A stretch of 64,000 bases of DNA from Calditrichia bacterium (GCA_028284905.1 JANQQU010000002.1:96829-160828); one strand, 5' to 3'. Positions 1 through 10,474 are shown, numbered from the stretch's first letter. The notes: a model not told the origin generated them from the letters alone. Made by a program: numbers and translations.

Positions 1-2736
1 TCCTATGGAGAATATATCAGCATTCGTCTTTCGGATGAAGAGGAAAACCTGATCAACGTTTTTGCCTCGACACAACGGAGCACCCGAATCAGCTTTCAGG
101 ATTATGACATCGGCGATAACCTCAACATTACCGGGGTGCTCGGGCAGTTTGACCGGGAAGCGCCTTTTGATGAAAATTATGAACTTTACCCGCGTTACCC
201 GGAAGATATCCGCGTCATCGGCTTTACCCGCTCTTTTTACACGCAGGCGCTTGCGATTGCCCTTTTTTTAATGGCGGTTGCCGGTATCTGGGCCTTCACC
301 TTACGCACTACGATCAAAAAGCGCACCCGTCGCCTGACTGAAACAGAACGGCGTTTTCGCTCTATCTACAAAGGCGCTGACGATGCGATCTTCCTCTGTG
401 ATATGAGCCTTTATGTTCAGGAAGCAAATCCGGCAGCGCATGTTCTCTTATCAGAATTTATCGGCGCATTGCCAGGCAAAAGCATTACGAAATATCTCGC
501 CCTGAAGGACTATACCCCGGAAATTCTGCTAAAGCTGCTTCGCCAAAAGCAGGTTATCGAATTCGAAAGCGAAGTCAGTGATCATACCGGCGAAAAAAGC
601 GCGGTCAGTGTTAAGATGAATATGATCAAGGCATCCGGGCAGAATAATTTACTGATCATCATGCGCGATATTACAACCCGCAAACAGGCGGAAACCCGTC
701 TGAAGAAGCAACAGGAGTTTATTCGTCTGGTTATCGATACAACGCCGAATTTGATCTACGTAAAAGATGCTCATGGCAATTTTCTGCTGGTGAATCAGGC
801 AGTTGCTGATCTCTTCGATTCCACAGTTCGCGAACTGGAAGGCAGCAGCGCTCAAAATATGTATATCAATCCGGATGAATATAAAACCAGCCAACAGGCA
901 GACCAGGAAGTACTGGAGAATCTCTCCGAAGTGATTAGCGAAGCGCCTTACACCCGGCCAAACGGCCAGGTCCGCTGGTTCCAAACGATCAAGCGCCCCT
1001 TATTTGAGCCGGGTGGGCAGGTCAACATTCTCGGTCTTTCGATCGATATCACCGAGCGGCGGGAAGCGGAAAGCCAGCTCCAATCCGCTAAAGAGACCGC
1101 CGAGAGCGCCAGTCAGGCCAAGAGTGATTTCCTGGCGAATATGAGTCATGAGATCCGCACGCCGCTAAATGGCGTAATTGGAATGAACCGCCTGATGCTC
1201 GATACCAAACTCTCCCGGGAACAACATGAGTATGCTACCAATGTTCAACACAGCGCGGAAGCATTACTGGATTTAATCAACAACATTCTCGATTTCTCAA
1301 AGATCGAGGCCGGCAAACTGGAGCTGGAAATTATCAATTTCAGCCTTTTCCGCATGCTGGAAAATACTGCCGATCTGCTGGCACACAAAGCCCAGGAAAA
1401 AGGACTGGAGTTGCTGGTAGATATCGATCATGATATGCCCTCCTACCTTAAGGGGGATCCCTCGCGTATTCGCCAGATTCTCCTCAACTTTATCGGCAAT
1501 GCCATCAAGTTTACGCAATCGGGAGAAATTACCGTCCACTGCCAGCGCGTGGATGAACCAGCCCGGCAGGAAAACAATGGCAAAGAGAACACGCCATTAA
1601 TTCGTTTCGCGGTAAAAGACACCGGTATTGGTATCCCGAAAGAGAAAGAGGCGATTATTTTCGAGCATTTTACCCAGGCAGACACCTCCACGACAAGGCG
1701 CTACGGCGGCACCGGCCTTGGATTGGCGATCTCCAAACAACTGGTGGACCTGATGGGGGGCGATATAGGCGTGGAAAGTGTGCCCGGCAAAGGAACAACC
1801 TTCTGGTTTACTGCCCGGTTATCCCTCGCACCGGAGCCGAATGTAGAAGTTCAGAAATCCCAGCAATACAGCGCCGCACTGCGGGATGTTCCCATCCTGG
1901 TAGTTGATGACAATGATAATTCCCGGCGAATTTTACAGGAATTGCTGGAAAGATTCTCGGCAAAAACCGAGGGCGCAAACAGCGGTAAAGCTGCACTGGA
2001 GAAGCTAAAACAGGGATATCGGAATGAGGCGCCATTTCAGCTGGTTTTATTAGACCAGGATATGCCGGAAAAAGATGGGCGCAGCACTATAGAAGACATC
2101 ATGGAAATTGATGCGCTGAGCGAAACCCGGGTTATCTTGATCAGCCCGCTCGGTTTTCATATGACCAAAACTGAGCAAAGCACCCTGGGCATTTATGCCA
2201 TTCTTCCCAAGCCGTTGCGAAGCGAACGCTTGTTACAAACCATCATTTATGCCATGAACAATGAAGCAGAATTACATGATCCGGAAAATGAAGGTGCTAA
2301 GAATAGCGATGATGCGCCGGAAAAACGCTATCGGATTCTGGTCGCAGAGGACAATATTGTTAACCAGAAGTTTGCACAGCGGCTTCTCGAAAAGAGCGGA
2401 TTTAATGTTGATGTCGCCGCAAATGGAAAAGAGGTATTGCAGACAATAGAGCGGATTCGCTACGACCTGATCCTTATGGATGTGCAAATGCCGGAAATGG
2501 ATGGGTTGGAAACCACCGGGCAAATTCGCCGCTATGAAGAGAAGAACGGGGGCCACGTGCCGATTATTGCCCTTACTGCGAATGCTGTTAAGGGAGACAA
2601 GGAGCGTTGTTTGGAAGCCGGAATGGACGGCTATATCACAAAGCCAGTTAAACGTACCCACCTTCTGGCTGCGATAGAGGAATTAATTTCTTCCGAGACA
2701 GAGAACGCTACAACCAGTAACACGCCTACAGTTTAA
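1..2736 (+). CDS. Hybrid sensor histidine kinase, 5' truncated by the window edge
   Basis: The reading frame is open from base 1, so the N-terminus lies outside the window. The first ~75 visible codons look like the end of a beta-rich extracytoplasmic domain, possibly an OB-fold. A membrane segment follows (about 247-306), then two PAS domains (about 340-690 and 710-1075). The HisKA H-box reads [10 protein letters not shown], with the phosphorylatable His codon at 1147-1149. The ATPase domain shows an N-box ([11 protein letters not shown]), G1 (DTGIGIP) and G2 ([10 protein letters not shown]). Two receiver domains follow, with acceptor Asp codons at 2053-2055 (LLDQDMP) and 2479-2481 (LMDVQMP). 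Predicted role: membrane-bound phosphorelay kinase of the BarA/ArcB-like layout without a visible Hpt domain. No cognate regulator is adjacent. The signal sensed is unknown. Confidence 0.95.
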   Translation, partial: SYGEYISIRLSDEEENLINVFASTQRSTRISFQDYDIGDNLNITGVLGQFDREAPFDENYELYPRYPEDIRVIGFTRSFYTQALAIALFLMAVAGIWAFTLRTTIKKRTRRLTETERRFRSIYKGADDAIFLCDMSLYVQEANPAAHVLLSEFIGALPGKSITKYLALKDYTPEILLKLLRQKQVIEFESEVSDHTGEKSAVSVKMNMIKASGQNNLLIIMRDITTRKQAETRLKKQQEFIRLVIDTTPNLIYVKDAHGNFLLVNQAVADLFDSTVRELEGSSAQNMYINPDEYKTSQQADQEVLENLSEVISEAPYTRPNGQVRWFQTIKRPLFEPGGQVNILGLSIDITERREAESQLQSAKETAESASQAKSDFLANMSHEIRTPLNGVIGMNRLMLDTKLSREQHEYATNVQHSAEALLDLINNILDFSKIEAGKLELEIINFSLFRMLENTADLLAHKAQEKGLELLVDIDHDMPSYLKGDPSRIRQILLNFIGNAIKFTQSGEITVHCQRVDEPARQENNGKENTPLIRFAVKDTGIGIPKEKEAIIFEHFTQADTSTTRRYGGTGLGLAISKQLVDLMGGDIGVESVPGKGTTFWFTARLSLAPEPNVEVQKSQQYSAALRDVPILVVDDNDNSRRILQELLERFSAKTEGANSGKAALEKLKQGYRNEAPFQLVLLDQDMPEKDGRSTIEDIMEIDALSETRVILISPLGFHMTKTEQSTLGIYAILPKPLRSERLLQTIIYAMNNEAELHDPENEGAKNSDDAPEKRYRILVAEDNIVNQKFAQRLLEKSGFNVDVAANGKEVLQTIERIRYDLILMDVQMPEMDGLETTGQIRRYEEKNGGHVPIIALTANAVKGDKERCLEAGMDGYITKPVKRTHLLAAIEELISSETENATTSNTPTV

Positions 2737-2919
2737 AATTCCCAAAAACAAATTTAGTCATCACTGGTAATACTAATTCACAGGTATATACTGTCAGAAT
2801 ATCAACTTAAATTTTAACAACCAAAAATTCACTTATTTGGCGATTTGATATCTACGCTTATTTTCAGATATTACCCGACCAATGAATGATACGAATACAT
2901 CTTAGCATAAGGAATAAGA

Positions 2920-3528
2920 ATGAATCTCGATAAAGCAATTGTTTTTGACCTCGGCGGGGTATTGATCGACTGGGATCCGCGCTACCTCTTTCGGAAGATG
3001 TTTAATGATGAAGCGGATATCGAATATTTTCTGAAGAACGTCTGCACCTCCGAGTGGAATTCCCGGCAGGATGGCGGATATCCACTCGCCCAGGCAACGG
3101 CCGATAAACTGGCGGAGTTCCCCGAATTTGATCCTTATATTCGCGCCTTCTATGGTCGCTGGCTGGAGATGATCCACGGCTCCGTCGAAGACACGGTGGA
3201 AATATTCCGGGAACTAAAGGACGCCGGATACTATATCGCTGCATTGAGCAACTGGTCTGCGGAAACATTTCCCCTGGTGAGAAACAGCTATGAATTCTTT
3301 AACTGGTTCGAGGAAATTGTGCTTTCCGGGGAAGAGAAGCAGTTGAAGCCGGCCCCGGATATTTACCATACATTGCTCAAACGAATTAATCGCCACGCAG
3401 AGGAATGTGTGTTTATCGATGATAGTTTCGACAATATCGTTACTGCCAAGTCCCTTGGATTTACCGGCATTCATTTCCAATCGCCGCAACAGTTGCGCAA
3501 GGATCTGGAAGCAGCAGAAATTCTCTAA
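2920..3528 (+). CDS. HAD-superfamily hydrolase (subfamily IA, YihX-like)
   Basis: 202-residue cytoplasmic phosphatase-type protein. Motif I is FDLGGVLIDWD, with the nucleophile Asp at residue 10 and Gly replacing the usual second Asp, as is common in the YihX/epoxide-hydrolase-N-like branch. Motif II is ALSNWS (Ser110), motif III Lys143 in LKPAPD, and motif IV IDDS (Asp167-Asp168). Length is normal for the family and an alpha-helical cap lies between motifs I and II. The start is supported by AAGGA ahead of the ATG. The gene is followed after 18 bases by an exported M1 peptidase, so they may be co-transcribed, but no functional link is evident. The substrate cannot be told; sugar or nucleotide monophosphates are usual for the family. 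Confidence 0.9.
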   Translation: MNLDKAIVFDLGGVLIDWDPRYLFRKMFNDEADIEYFLKNVCTSEWNSRQDGGYPLAQATADKLAEFPEFDPYIRAFYGRWLEMIHGSVEDTVEIFRELKDAGYYIAALSNWSAETFPLVRNSYEFFNWFEEIVLSGEEKQLKPAPDIYHTLLKRINRHAEECVFIDDSFDNIVTAKSLGFTGIHFQSPQQLRKDLEAAEIL

Positions 3529-3546
3529 ACAAAGGCAGGAATAAAT

Positions 3547-5322
3547 ATGCGCCTGATCGTCCTTTTACTTTGCGGCATTCTGATTCAGCCTGTTTTTACC
3601 CAGGAAGCGGCGGATTCGCAGCCGCTTTCCCAGCGAACAGCCAACTATGATATTAGCGGGGAATACTTTCCCGATGCGCAGCAATTCCGCGGTACAGCCG
3701 TACTTAGCTGGACAAATGTTGCCAGTATTCCCGCCCGGGAATTACGCTTCCATATGTATATGAATGCCTTTGCCAATCCGCAGACCACTTTTTTGCGGGA
3801 TTATGGTGAGGTGCCGGCAACCCTTGATGACAATTGGGGATTCGTTCGCATTGAGCAGCTGCAGCTTGATAATAGTCCAGACATCCACAATCAGCTACAG
3901 TTTATTCAACCGGAAGATGATAACCCGAATGACAGCACCGTTGCACGAATAATGCTCTCCCAACCAGTGCCGCCGGGGGAAGCCGTTGAGATTAAATACA
4001 CATTTACCACCAAACTCCCCGCCCTGGTGGAACGTGCCGGTTATCTCGGTAATTTCATCATGGCAGCCCAGTGGTATCCGAAAATCGGGGTTTTTAGTGC
4101 CGCCGGCTGGCAGTGTCATCAATATCATGGGAATTCGGAATTTTTTGCGGATTTCGGGACTTACCGGGTGCGCCTGACCGTTCCGGAGAATTGGGTAGTC
4201 GGTGCCAGTGGCACCCTGCAGGAAACCATTGAGCAGGAGAATCAACGAAAGACCCTGCACTATTATGCCGAGGATGTTCATGATTTTGCCTGGGGTGCGA
4301 ATCCGGATTATATCGTTCGGGAAACCACTTCCGGGAATATGAAGATCCGTTTGCTCTTACTGCCGGGTCATGAAGGCGAGTTGGCGGAGAGAATTCTCCA
4401 CTCGGTGAAATCTTCCCATGTCTATTTCGAGACCAATTATGGTCGCTATCCGTACCCGCAGCTTACCATCCTGGACACTCCTGTTTTTTCCACAGTGATG
4501 GAGTATCCGACCCTTTTTCTCACCGGCAACTTTGATGGCTACAGCAATCCACCGGCGCCGAAAGAACCCCAGCCAGAAAACAACCGTTTTCCGGAACGGC
4601 TGACCATCCATGAGTTTGCTCACCAGTGGTTTTATGGGATGAGCGCGAATAACGAATTCGCCGCTGCCTGGATGGATGAAGGCATCACTGAATACATTAC
4701 CGCGAAGGCATTCGAAGCGGCTTATGGCCCGATTATGCAACCGGACTTACAAGGCAATCCCCTGCCGGTGCGCGATTTTCGCAAAAACCTTTACCTGGCC
4801 AATCCGGGTAATCTGCCAATTTTGCTTAGCGCCAACCGCTATCCGACTTTCCGGGAATATTATGTGGGTAGTTATGTAAAGCCGAAACTGTTTTTCTATA
4901 CTATTGACAATGTGCTTGGCGAAGCAGTAATGGCCGAAGTCATCCGCCGTTTTTTTCAGACCTGGCAATTTCGTCATCCCCGGCCGGCAAATTTTTTCAG
5001 TACCTTTGGCGCTGTTACCGGTGGTGAATACCAGACACTGGCTGAACGGTTTTTCTCTGGTAGTGATTCACTGGACTATTCAATTACCGAAAACGACAAC
5101 GGGCAGGTTTTGCTGGTGCGCAATGGAAATTATCATTTTCCGGTGGATGTCGCTTTGACCAACTTCAACGGGGAGGTTCGTATGATGCGCTGGGATGGTT
5201 TGCAAGCAGCTTACCCGATAGACGTTAACATTCAAGCGCCGATCAATAAAATTGTTATCGATCCCCAGGTAAAACTGGAATTCGAGACCAACCGAAAAAA
5301 CAATATTTGGATTAGAAGGTAG
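3547..5322 (+). CDS. Exported M1-family zinc metallopeptidase
   Basis: 591 residues with a short signal peptide ending near VFTQ (about residue 19). The gluzincin site is HEFAHQW (His355, Glu356, His359), with the third zinc ligand Glu378 in WMDEG, the 18-residue gap expected of M1 enzymes. The N-terminal ~330 residues fit the M1 beta-saddle domain. The helical C-terminal part is short, so this is the compact bacterial type and not a full aminopeptidase N. The GxMEN exopeptidase loop is not obvious; the corresponding stretch reads TVMEYPTLF, so substrate choice may differ. It probably cleaves peptides in the periplasm or outside. Start choice rests on AGGA seven bases ahead of the ATG. Confidence 0.9.
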   Translation: MRLIVLLLCGILIQPVFTQEAADSQPLSQRTANYDISGEYFPDAQQFRGTAVLSWTNVASIPARELRFHMYMNAFANPQTTFLRDYGEVPATLDDNWGFVRIEQLQLDNSPDIHNQLQFIQPEDDNPNDSTVARIMLSQPVPPGEAVEIKYTFTTKLPALVERAGYLGNFIMAAQWYPKIGVFSAAGWQCHQYHGNSEFFADFGTYRVRLTVPENWVVGASGTLQETIEQENQRKTLHYYAEDVHDFAWGANPDYIVRETTSGNMKIRLLLLPGHEGELAERILHSVKSSHVYFETNYGRYPYPQLTILDTPVFSTVMEYPTLFLTGNFDGYSNPPAPKEPQPENNRFPERLTIHEFAHQWFYGMSANNEFAAAWMDEGITEYITAKAFEAAYGPIMQPDLQGNPLPVRDFRKNLYLANPGNLPILLSANRYPTFREYYVGSYVKPKLFFYTIDNVLGEAVMAEVIRRFFQTWQFRHPRPANFFSTFGAVTGGEYQTLAERFFSGSDSLDYSITENDNGQVLLVRNGNYHFPVDVALTNFNGEVRMMRWDGLQAAYPIDVNIQAPINKIVIDPQVKLEFETNRKNNIWIRR

Positions 5323-5340
5323 TTCGGGTATAAGAAAGTT

Positions 5341-5377
5341 CAGACGCCATCCAGATAGCTTCCGACGATGGCGTCTG
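5341..5377. terminator. Stem-loop between convergent genes
   Basis: Perfect 11-bp stem CAGACGCCATC / GATGGCGTCTG (5341-5351 and 5367-5377) with a 15-base loop. It sits between the stop codons of the convergent genes ending at 5322 and 5398. There is no strong T-run on either side, so it may end or protect both transcripts rather than act as a classic intrinsic terminator. Confidence 0.6.
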
Positions 5378-5397
5378 ATGAAAGATCATAGCGGGAA

Positions 5398-7587
5398 TTA
5401 TCGCACTAACAACATTTTTTTAGTTTGAATAAACTGATTGCCAGCAATTAAACGGTAAAAATAGAGGCCGCTGGGAACGAGCTGCCCCTGACTATCTCTA
5501 CTACTCCATTTTATCTCCTGCCATCCTGCCGGGCGGGAATGTATGCTCAAATTATTATACGACTTAATCAGCTGGCCAAGCGTGTTGTAAATTTCCAGGC
5601 GAAGGGCAGTGCCGCGATTTTCCGGCAGATAAAACCGTATCGTCGTTGATGGGTTAAAAGGATTGGGGTAATTCTGCGATAGCGAAAAATCTTTCGGGGT
5701 AGTTTCAGTTTCTTCGTTGTCGCTAATGCCGGTGGAACCATCGACAACAATCACTACATCCAATTCTTCACCAAACCAACCCATACCTGTTTTGCCCATG
5801 CGCCATTTTGTATTGTAGACGCCTGGCGCTCCCGGTGCGGTCGGTTTCAGAATAAAGGTTTTCGGCCGCCCCCGGAATATTCCGCCAAATGTAGGAATGT
5901 CATCCTGGAGATCATTGATAGGCATCGGCGCCGAGAAGATCGGCACACCCGTGTCAACCTGACCGAAATAATAGCCATCAGCACCATTCCAGCGGGCATC
6001 CCCGGTGTTACGGACCGTTACAAAAACAGTGTCAACTCCCCCGGCTTCCAGGGTATCCGGAAAGGTATGGCTGAGCATGACAGCGTCATTTTCCGGAATA
6101 TCATTCCAAAGGGCCGCACCATGGGCATTGGTATTAATGTATTCGTAAGGATCGTTAGTGATCGACCAAAAATCATCATTGGTATTGTTACTGCCGGGAT
6201 GAATATAAGGTGCGCTGGTATCCGCAGCATAATGCCCAGTGCCTTCGTCGTATTCGTTCCAGCTTTCCAGGTAAATGCGATCGATTGAGTTGTCTACTTG
6301 TGCCCAGGCGCTGTCAAAATGAACACCGCCATCGCGCGGTAAAAAATCCCCGGGGGTACGAACATTTTGATCCCAGTATCCGCCCTTAATTTGCAGAGAT
6401 TTGATGCCCATAAAATCATTCGTTACAAAATATTCGTTGATCTCAAATTGAGGCGTTCTCTGATCCGCGAAAGAAAATACCTGTGGACTGTAAGCGGTTG
6501 TGATCATGTAAATACCGTTATTAAAAACCGGATAAGTGGATGCCAGTGCGTTTTGCAGGCGACTCTCCAGATCCGCGCGCGTCATAGAGGCAACATTATC
6601 CATATTCAGGTGCACATGCCAGGTATCCAGATTAACACGCCCGTCTATTTTCGCCAGGTAATCCTCGGCAAGTTCGTCGGGATTCGCGCCAAAGTATTGA
6701 TTAAAAAAACGAATGTATTGTGCTGCAAGTGAGTCCTTGCCAGCAGTCGTATTCAAATCGATATTAGGTTGATTATGCCAGGTGATCAATGGATCCAGAA
6801 AGGGGGCGACTTTCGGCACATCATAGCCCTCAGCGCGCATCTCGTAAAGCGCGCGGAAAAGATTGACGCGGATATTTTCCGTTTGTGGAATCAAGTGAAC
6901 CCATATCGCATCAATATTGGCCGCCATAATCTGCTTAACCTGCGATTTCCACCAATCGGTTTGCCCGGTCCAGTTCGGCCGTCCCTCTATGGGGCGCCAG
7001 GGGCCGGTCAATTGGCCGCCATTCGTTGCATACCAATGAAAGACCGTGGCGCTTACATACTTGCTATTCATTGTAAAGGAGGGTGCCGGTGTACTTAACA
7101 TGGATGGTCGCTCCAGATACAACTCGGCAGAAACAATATTCATCGCGTCAAAAGGCTGAACGGTAATCCGTAAATCTGCACCAAGGTTTTGGGCATTTCG
7201 GAAATCGGCATTGGGCAGCTCGAAAATCGCCGAGCGGATGCCGTGGGTGTTTTGCATATCCGCAGCAATTGTTACGGGAGCCAGTTCATAATCGTTACTG
7301 GTAGAATTATACTGCAGCAGGAAGTTACTATTACCAATATCAAAATAAGTCACTTTAACCCAGACGGTAGTAGACTGCACCGGCACATCCGTTGGGAAAT
7401 AAATATAAAGCGATTGCGGCCATTCGTTGCGATAAACATTCACTCCTTCCACCGTTTCTATGGTAAAGGTGCCATCCGCACCGGAAACAGGGAACAGTGG
7501 CGTGCTGTTCTGGGCGTTAACGGGCTGAATAACGCTCGTCCATAGCAACAAAGTACTCAAAATTTTCCAGGTAATTCTTCTTAGCAT
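5398..7587 (-). CDS. Exported glycoside-hydrolase-like protein with C-terminal sorting domain
   Basis: 729 residues from an ATG at 7587, chosen because GGAG lies six bases upstream; the open frame reaches a TTG at 7599. A signal peptide ends around NAQ (residue 26). Residues ~30-165 look like a beta-sandwich. Residues ~175-480 look like a TIM-barrel catalytic domain (FHWYATNGG, AIWVHLIPQ, FNNGIYMITTAYS, IYLESWNEYDEGTGHY), reminiscent of DUF5010 or GH99-like proteins. The acidic residues of ESWNEYDE are candidate catalytic residues, but this is inference. The last ~90 residues are a type-A sorting domain (NYPNPFNPSTTIRF to KKMLLVR). Likely exported across the outer membrane to act on polysaccharide. 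The family call is tentative; export is well supported. Confidence 0.8.
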   Translation of the reverse strand: MLRRITWKILSTLLLWTSVIQPVNAQNSTPLFPVSGADGTFTIETVEGVNVYRNEWPQSLYIYFPTDVPVQSTTVWVKVTYFDIGNSNFLLQYNSTSNDYELAPVTIAADMQNTHGIRSAIFELPNADFRNAQNLGADLRITVQPFDAMNIVSAELYLERPSMLSTPAPSFTMNSKYVSATVFHWYATNGGQLTGPWRPIEGRPNWTGQTDWWKSQVKQIMAANIDAIWVHLIPQTENIRVNLFRALYEMRAEGYDVPKVAPFLDPLITWHNQPNIDLNTTAGKDSLAAQYIRFFNQYFGANPDELAEDYLAKIDGRVNLDTWHVHLNMDNVASMTRADLESRLQNALASTYPVFNNGIYMITTAYSPQVFSFADQRTPQFEINEYFVTNDFMGIKSLQIKGGYWDQNVRTPGDFLPRDGGVHFDSAWAQVDNSIDRIYLESWNEYDEGTGHYAADTSAPYIHPGSNNTNDDFWSITNDPYEYINTNAHGAALWNDIPENDAVMLSHTFPDTLEAGGVDTVFVTVRNTGDARWNGADGYYFGQVDTGVPIFSAPMPINDLQDDIPTFGGIFRGRPKTFILKPTAPGAPGVYNTKWRMGKTGMGWFGEELDVVIVVDGSTGISDNEETETTPKDFSLSQNYPNPFNPSTTIRFYLPENRGTALRLEIYNTLGQLIKSYNNLSIHSRPAGWQEIKWSSRDSQGQLVPSGLYFYRLIAGNQFIQTKKMLLVR

Positions 7588-7815
7588 CAGAATCTCCAAT
7601 CACGTTTTTTCGATAATAAAATATAGATTAGGACTTTGTTCACTTTTATTAAAAACGTATTTCGCCAAGCAATTTCCCCAGAGTTTCTCATCCGAAATTG
7701 CCGCTACGTTAATCGAAACGATGCTATTAAAAAATGTTAGATAATGTTTGCAGAGGATGGTTGCATACTTAATGCAACCAGGGTTTTAACTATCTAATTT
7801 TATATTTATTTCTCT

Positions 7816-8421
7816 TTATCGCTCATCGCGATCGCGGAATCTTTCTTCATCGAAGCTGTCGCGGTCACTCCGGCCGCCATCCCGGTCGTTGCTGCCTTGA
7901 TTGCTGCCGCTATTTGTCCTTGTTGGCTGGAAGGCCTGCCCCCCGCTTTGATTCACGGCCTGCTCAAACGGCATACTAAAGCGCATCATTGTTGCGAGCG
8001 TTTGCGCCCGCTTCCCAACTTGCTGAGCCCAAAGGGAATTGAGCATTTCTTCGGCAGTCCGATTGTAATCACTTCTGTTTAGTGCCCGTAACATATTTTG
8101 AAAACGCAGCAAGCCGCTGATGCCCAAATTGAAGGCCATATCAAGAAGAACATGTTGTCGTGGTTGAGAAATTTGAAAATAGGCGGGAATGTTATTTTTA
8201 ACCTGTTTTTCAACAGTGGTAATATCGTTATTCAGCAGAAAGATTGCTTCGCCTTCACTGATGCCATTACTATCCACCTGGCGGCCCAATTCATCATCGA
8301 CGGGATTCGCTTCCATATTACGACCAACCCCAATTGTCCATATCCCTTTGGTATCCCGATATGGTTTCAGGACCATTCCTTCGTGGAAAATCAACTGCTG
8401 CTTCAATCGCTCCCGATTCAT
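7816..8421 (-). CDS. T4-type lysozyme (GH24) with disordered charged tail
   Basis: 201 residues. The N-terminal ~150 residues are a phage-type muramidase. Glu14 in HEGMVLKPY, Asp23 in YRDTKG and Thr29 in WTIGVG match the T4 lysozyme catalytic triad (Glu11, Asp20, Thr26) with constant spacing, so the enzyme should cleave N-acetylmuramic acid-N-acetylglucosamine bonds in peptidoglycan. From about residue 155 the chain becomes a low-complexity tail rich in Ser, Gly, Asp and Arg ending in RDRDER, absent from phage lysozymes. No signal peptide is seen. AAGGAG stands ahead of the ATG. It lies 46 bases downstream of a lipoprotein gene on the same strand. No holin, spanin or other phage genes are nearby, so a cell-wall or antagonistic role outside a prophage is plausible. 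Confidence 0.9.
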   Translation of the reverse strand: MNRERLKQQLIFHEGMVLKPYRDTKGIWTIGVGRNMEANPVDDELGRQVDSNGISEGEAIFLLNNDITTVEKQVKNNIPAYFQISQPRQHVLLDMAFNLGISGLLRFQNMLRALNRSDYNRTAEEMLNSLWAQQVGKRAQTLATMMRFSMPFEQAVNQSGGQAFQPTRTNSGSNQGSNDRDGGRSDRDSFDEERFRDRDER

Positions 8422-8467
8422 ATCGTCTCCTTAGGGATCACTTACTTGCGTATTTGCTGAGCAGCGA

Positions 8468-9481
8468 TTAGCCTCCGCTTGGCTTGCTTCCGGTAGTTGG
8501 CGGACTTTTCCCTGTTTCCAACTCCTTGAAATCCGGTTTGGTATCGCGAAATTTAGCATTGCCGTAGCGCCACACACCGGAGAAGCTGCGGGTGGTGCCA
8601 CTTTCTACTTCCAGGTCGATAAACTGCAGTTGCTGACCATTGAACTTGCGCCGTTTTTTTATAAAACTGCTATAATCAGATTCTGCCCAAAGGCTGAAAT
8701 TATCTTTCCCGGGGCTCCAAAGACCGGCGTATTTTTTCACGCCACCTTCATAAAATATTTCAAAATCGAACATGCGATAGTTTTCGCCACCAAACTCCCG
8801 CCATTTTCGTTGAAATTCTCCCCAGGAGGAAGCTTTCCAGATTTTATACTTCTTTTCGTTTGGTTGCAATTTCCACAAACCGGCATACTTTACCGCGCCA
8901 TGAGTGGCATACACTTCCAAATCGACCAGCTTAAAACCCTCTTTCTCCAAATCATCGCGGGCTTTCACAAAATCTTTCCAGTTCAGGTCACTGCGGAATC
9001 GGTTCTTGCCTCTTTCAACGCGCCAGATGCCGACAATTTTCCGGTTACCGTTTTCCAGAAAAACCTCAAAATCGGAGAGCAACAAACCCACCCGGTCATA
9101 TTCATTCCATTTTTCCTGAAAACCGGCCCAGCCATCCGCTTTCCATAGCCGATGCGGTGCCTGTCCCGGCTGCCAAATACCGGCATAGCAGCGATCTCCG
9201 CCAATTTTATAGGTTTCCACATCGACCATATTAAAGCCGGCAACGGCCAGCGTATCACGCTTTCGCAGCAAAAAATCCCAGCTGACATCTACGGCCATCC
9301 GGGAATAATGCGGGGGATAAGGACTGGGAACAATGTCCTGTTCCACTCTTTCAACTTCCCGTGGGTTCCCTAAGTCTACTACCGGATCCGGCGGATTGCA
9401 GGAAAACAGCAACAGATACAAGCTCCAGAAAGTTATCAGCAGACAGGGTAAAATGCTTTTCAATTTTTCAATCAAAATCAT
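8468..9481 (-). CDS. Lipoprotein with four tandem ~55-residue repeats (BTRD1-like)
   Basis: 337 residues. The N-terminus has a hydrophobic segment ending in a lipobox-like LLFSC, so the mature protein is probably lipid-anchored. Then four similar repeats follow, each with an aromatic-rich pattern: W..F...R, a GF.LVD.EVY strand, and KYAGLW or GIW before a polar turn. They resemble the bacterial tandem repeat domain 1 (BTRD1) family, often described as beta-propeller-like blades in secreted proteins; that match is from memory. The tail after residue ~315 is Lys/Pro/Gly-rich. It is upstream of the GH24 lysozyme on the same strand with a short gap, suggesting an operon. A wall-associated or lysozyme-partner role is inference. 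Confidence 0.8.
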   Translation of the reverse strand: MILIEKLKSILPCLLITFWSLYLLLFSCNPPDPVVDLGNPREVERVEQDIVPSPYPPHYSRMAVDVSWDFLLRKRDTLAVAGFNMVDVETYKIGGDRCYAGIWQPGQAPHRLWKADGWAGFQEKWNEYDRVGLLLSDFEVFLENGNRKIVGIWRVERGKNRFRSDLNWKDFVKARDDLEKEGFKLVDLEVYATHGAVKYAGLWKLQPNEKKYKIWKASSWGEFQRKWREFGGENYRMFDFEIFYEGGVKKYAGLWSPGKDNFSLWAESDYSSFIKKRRKFNGQQLQFIDLEVESGTTRSFSGVWRYGNAKFRDTKPDFKELETGKSPPTTGSKPSGG

Positions 9482-9553
9482 CCGGATTTAACAATCGTCC
9501 GTAATAAATTAAACTTCAAAATTTCATAAATAATTGCTGGAAAAAAATGCAGC

Positions 9554-10474
9554 TTACTCTTTTTCCGATAGCAAGCTGTTATAAACAGTGGTCACGAAGC
9601 GATCGGGATTAATGAATCCCCCGCCCCATCCTTCATCATATTCGGCGGAAGGTGCTGCCGTCTTTACTTCGTCCAGCGATTTACCCGCTTCTACCAATGG
9701 CGCGATTCTGTCGCGAACCGTTACGAGCATATTACGATATTCAGTTAAAGCCGCCATATTAGTTAACGGGCCGTGACCGGGAATAATTTTCGTTTCCTCG
9801 TCGCACAATGCCAAAATATGATTCACCGCCTTTATCAGGCCATTAACAGACCCATTGACCGAAAGGTCGATATATGGAAATCTGCCGACAAAAAAGATAT
9901 CGCCGGTATGTATTACATTCCCATTGCGGAAATGAACAACTGCATCGCCATCGGTGTGGGCATTATGCAGATGAAAAACATACACCTCTTCACCATTAAG
10001 ATAAAAAGTGACATCCTGGGTAAAAGTAACGATCGGCAATGCAGCTTTCGGTGCGGCAGGCCGCTTTCTGCCGGAAAAGCGATTGAATTCTTCCTTACTC
10101 ATCCGCTCACGAACATTTTCGTGCGCCACAATCGCCACGCCGCTGTTGGCAAAATTTTCGTTACCGCCGGTATGATCCCCATGAAGGTGAGTATTGAGCA
10201 GGAAGCGAATATCTGCTTTACTTATTTCGCTGACCGCTCCACGAATTTTATCACTCAGTTCCGCAAACTGATCATCGATCATTACCACGCCATCGTCGCC
10301 GGCCAAAATGCCGATATTGCCTCCCCGGCCGGTCAGCATGTAAATATTGTCGGTTACGCTTTCACTTTTAATGGTTACCTTATCCCAATCCTGCGCCAAT
10401 AAAGCATTACTGCTCATGAACAAACAAATCGCCAACACGGTGAGTGTTGTAGAAAAGATACGAGACAAATGCAT
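9554..10474 (-). CDS. Exported metallo-beta-lactamase-fold hydrolase
   Basis: 306 residues with a signal peptide cut near LLAQ (residue 28). The metal site HLHGDH is at residues 96-101, followed by the other MBL-fold signatures: HNAHTDGD, HTGDIFF and PGHGPL. It belongs to the broad SoxH/cyclase-like MBL branch rather than the clear B1-B3 beta-lactamases. The product should bind two zinc or iron ions in the periplasm. A GGAG lies eight bases before the ATG. It is separated from its neighbours by about 70 and 160 bases, so it may be monocistronic. The substrate is unknown; lactone or ester hydrolysis is possible, and antibiotic hydrolysis should not be assumed. Confidence 0.88.
   Translation of the reverse strand: MHLSRIFSTTLTVLAICLFMSSNALLAQDWDKVTIKSESVTDNIYMLTGRGGNIGILAGDDGVVMIDDQFAELSDKIRGAVSEISKADIRFLLNTHLHGDHTGGNENFANSGVAIVAHENVRERMSKEEFNRFSGRKRPAAPKAALPIVTFTQDVTFYLNGEEVYVFHLHNAHTDGDAVVHFRNGNVIHTGDIFFVGRFPYIDLSVNGSVNGLIKAVNHILALCDEETKIIPGHGPLTNMAALTEYRNMLVTVRDRIAPLVEAGKSLDEVKTAAPSAEYDEGWGGGFINPDRFVTTVYNSLLSEKE

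Noticed and set aside
7816..8421. Prophage remnant
   Set aside because: Only the lysozyme is phage-like; no holin, structural, integrase or att features were seen, and base usage matches the neighbours.
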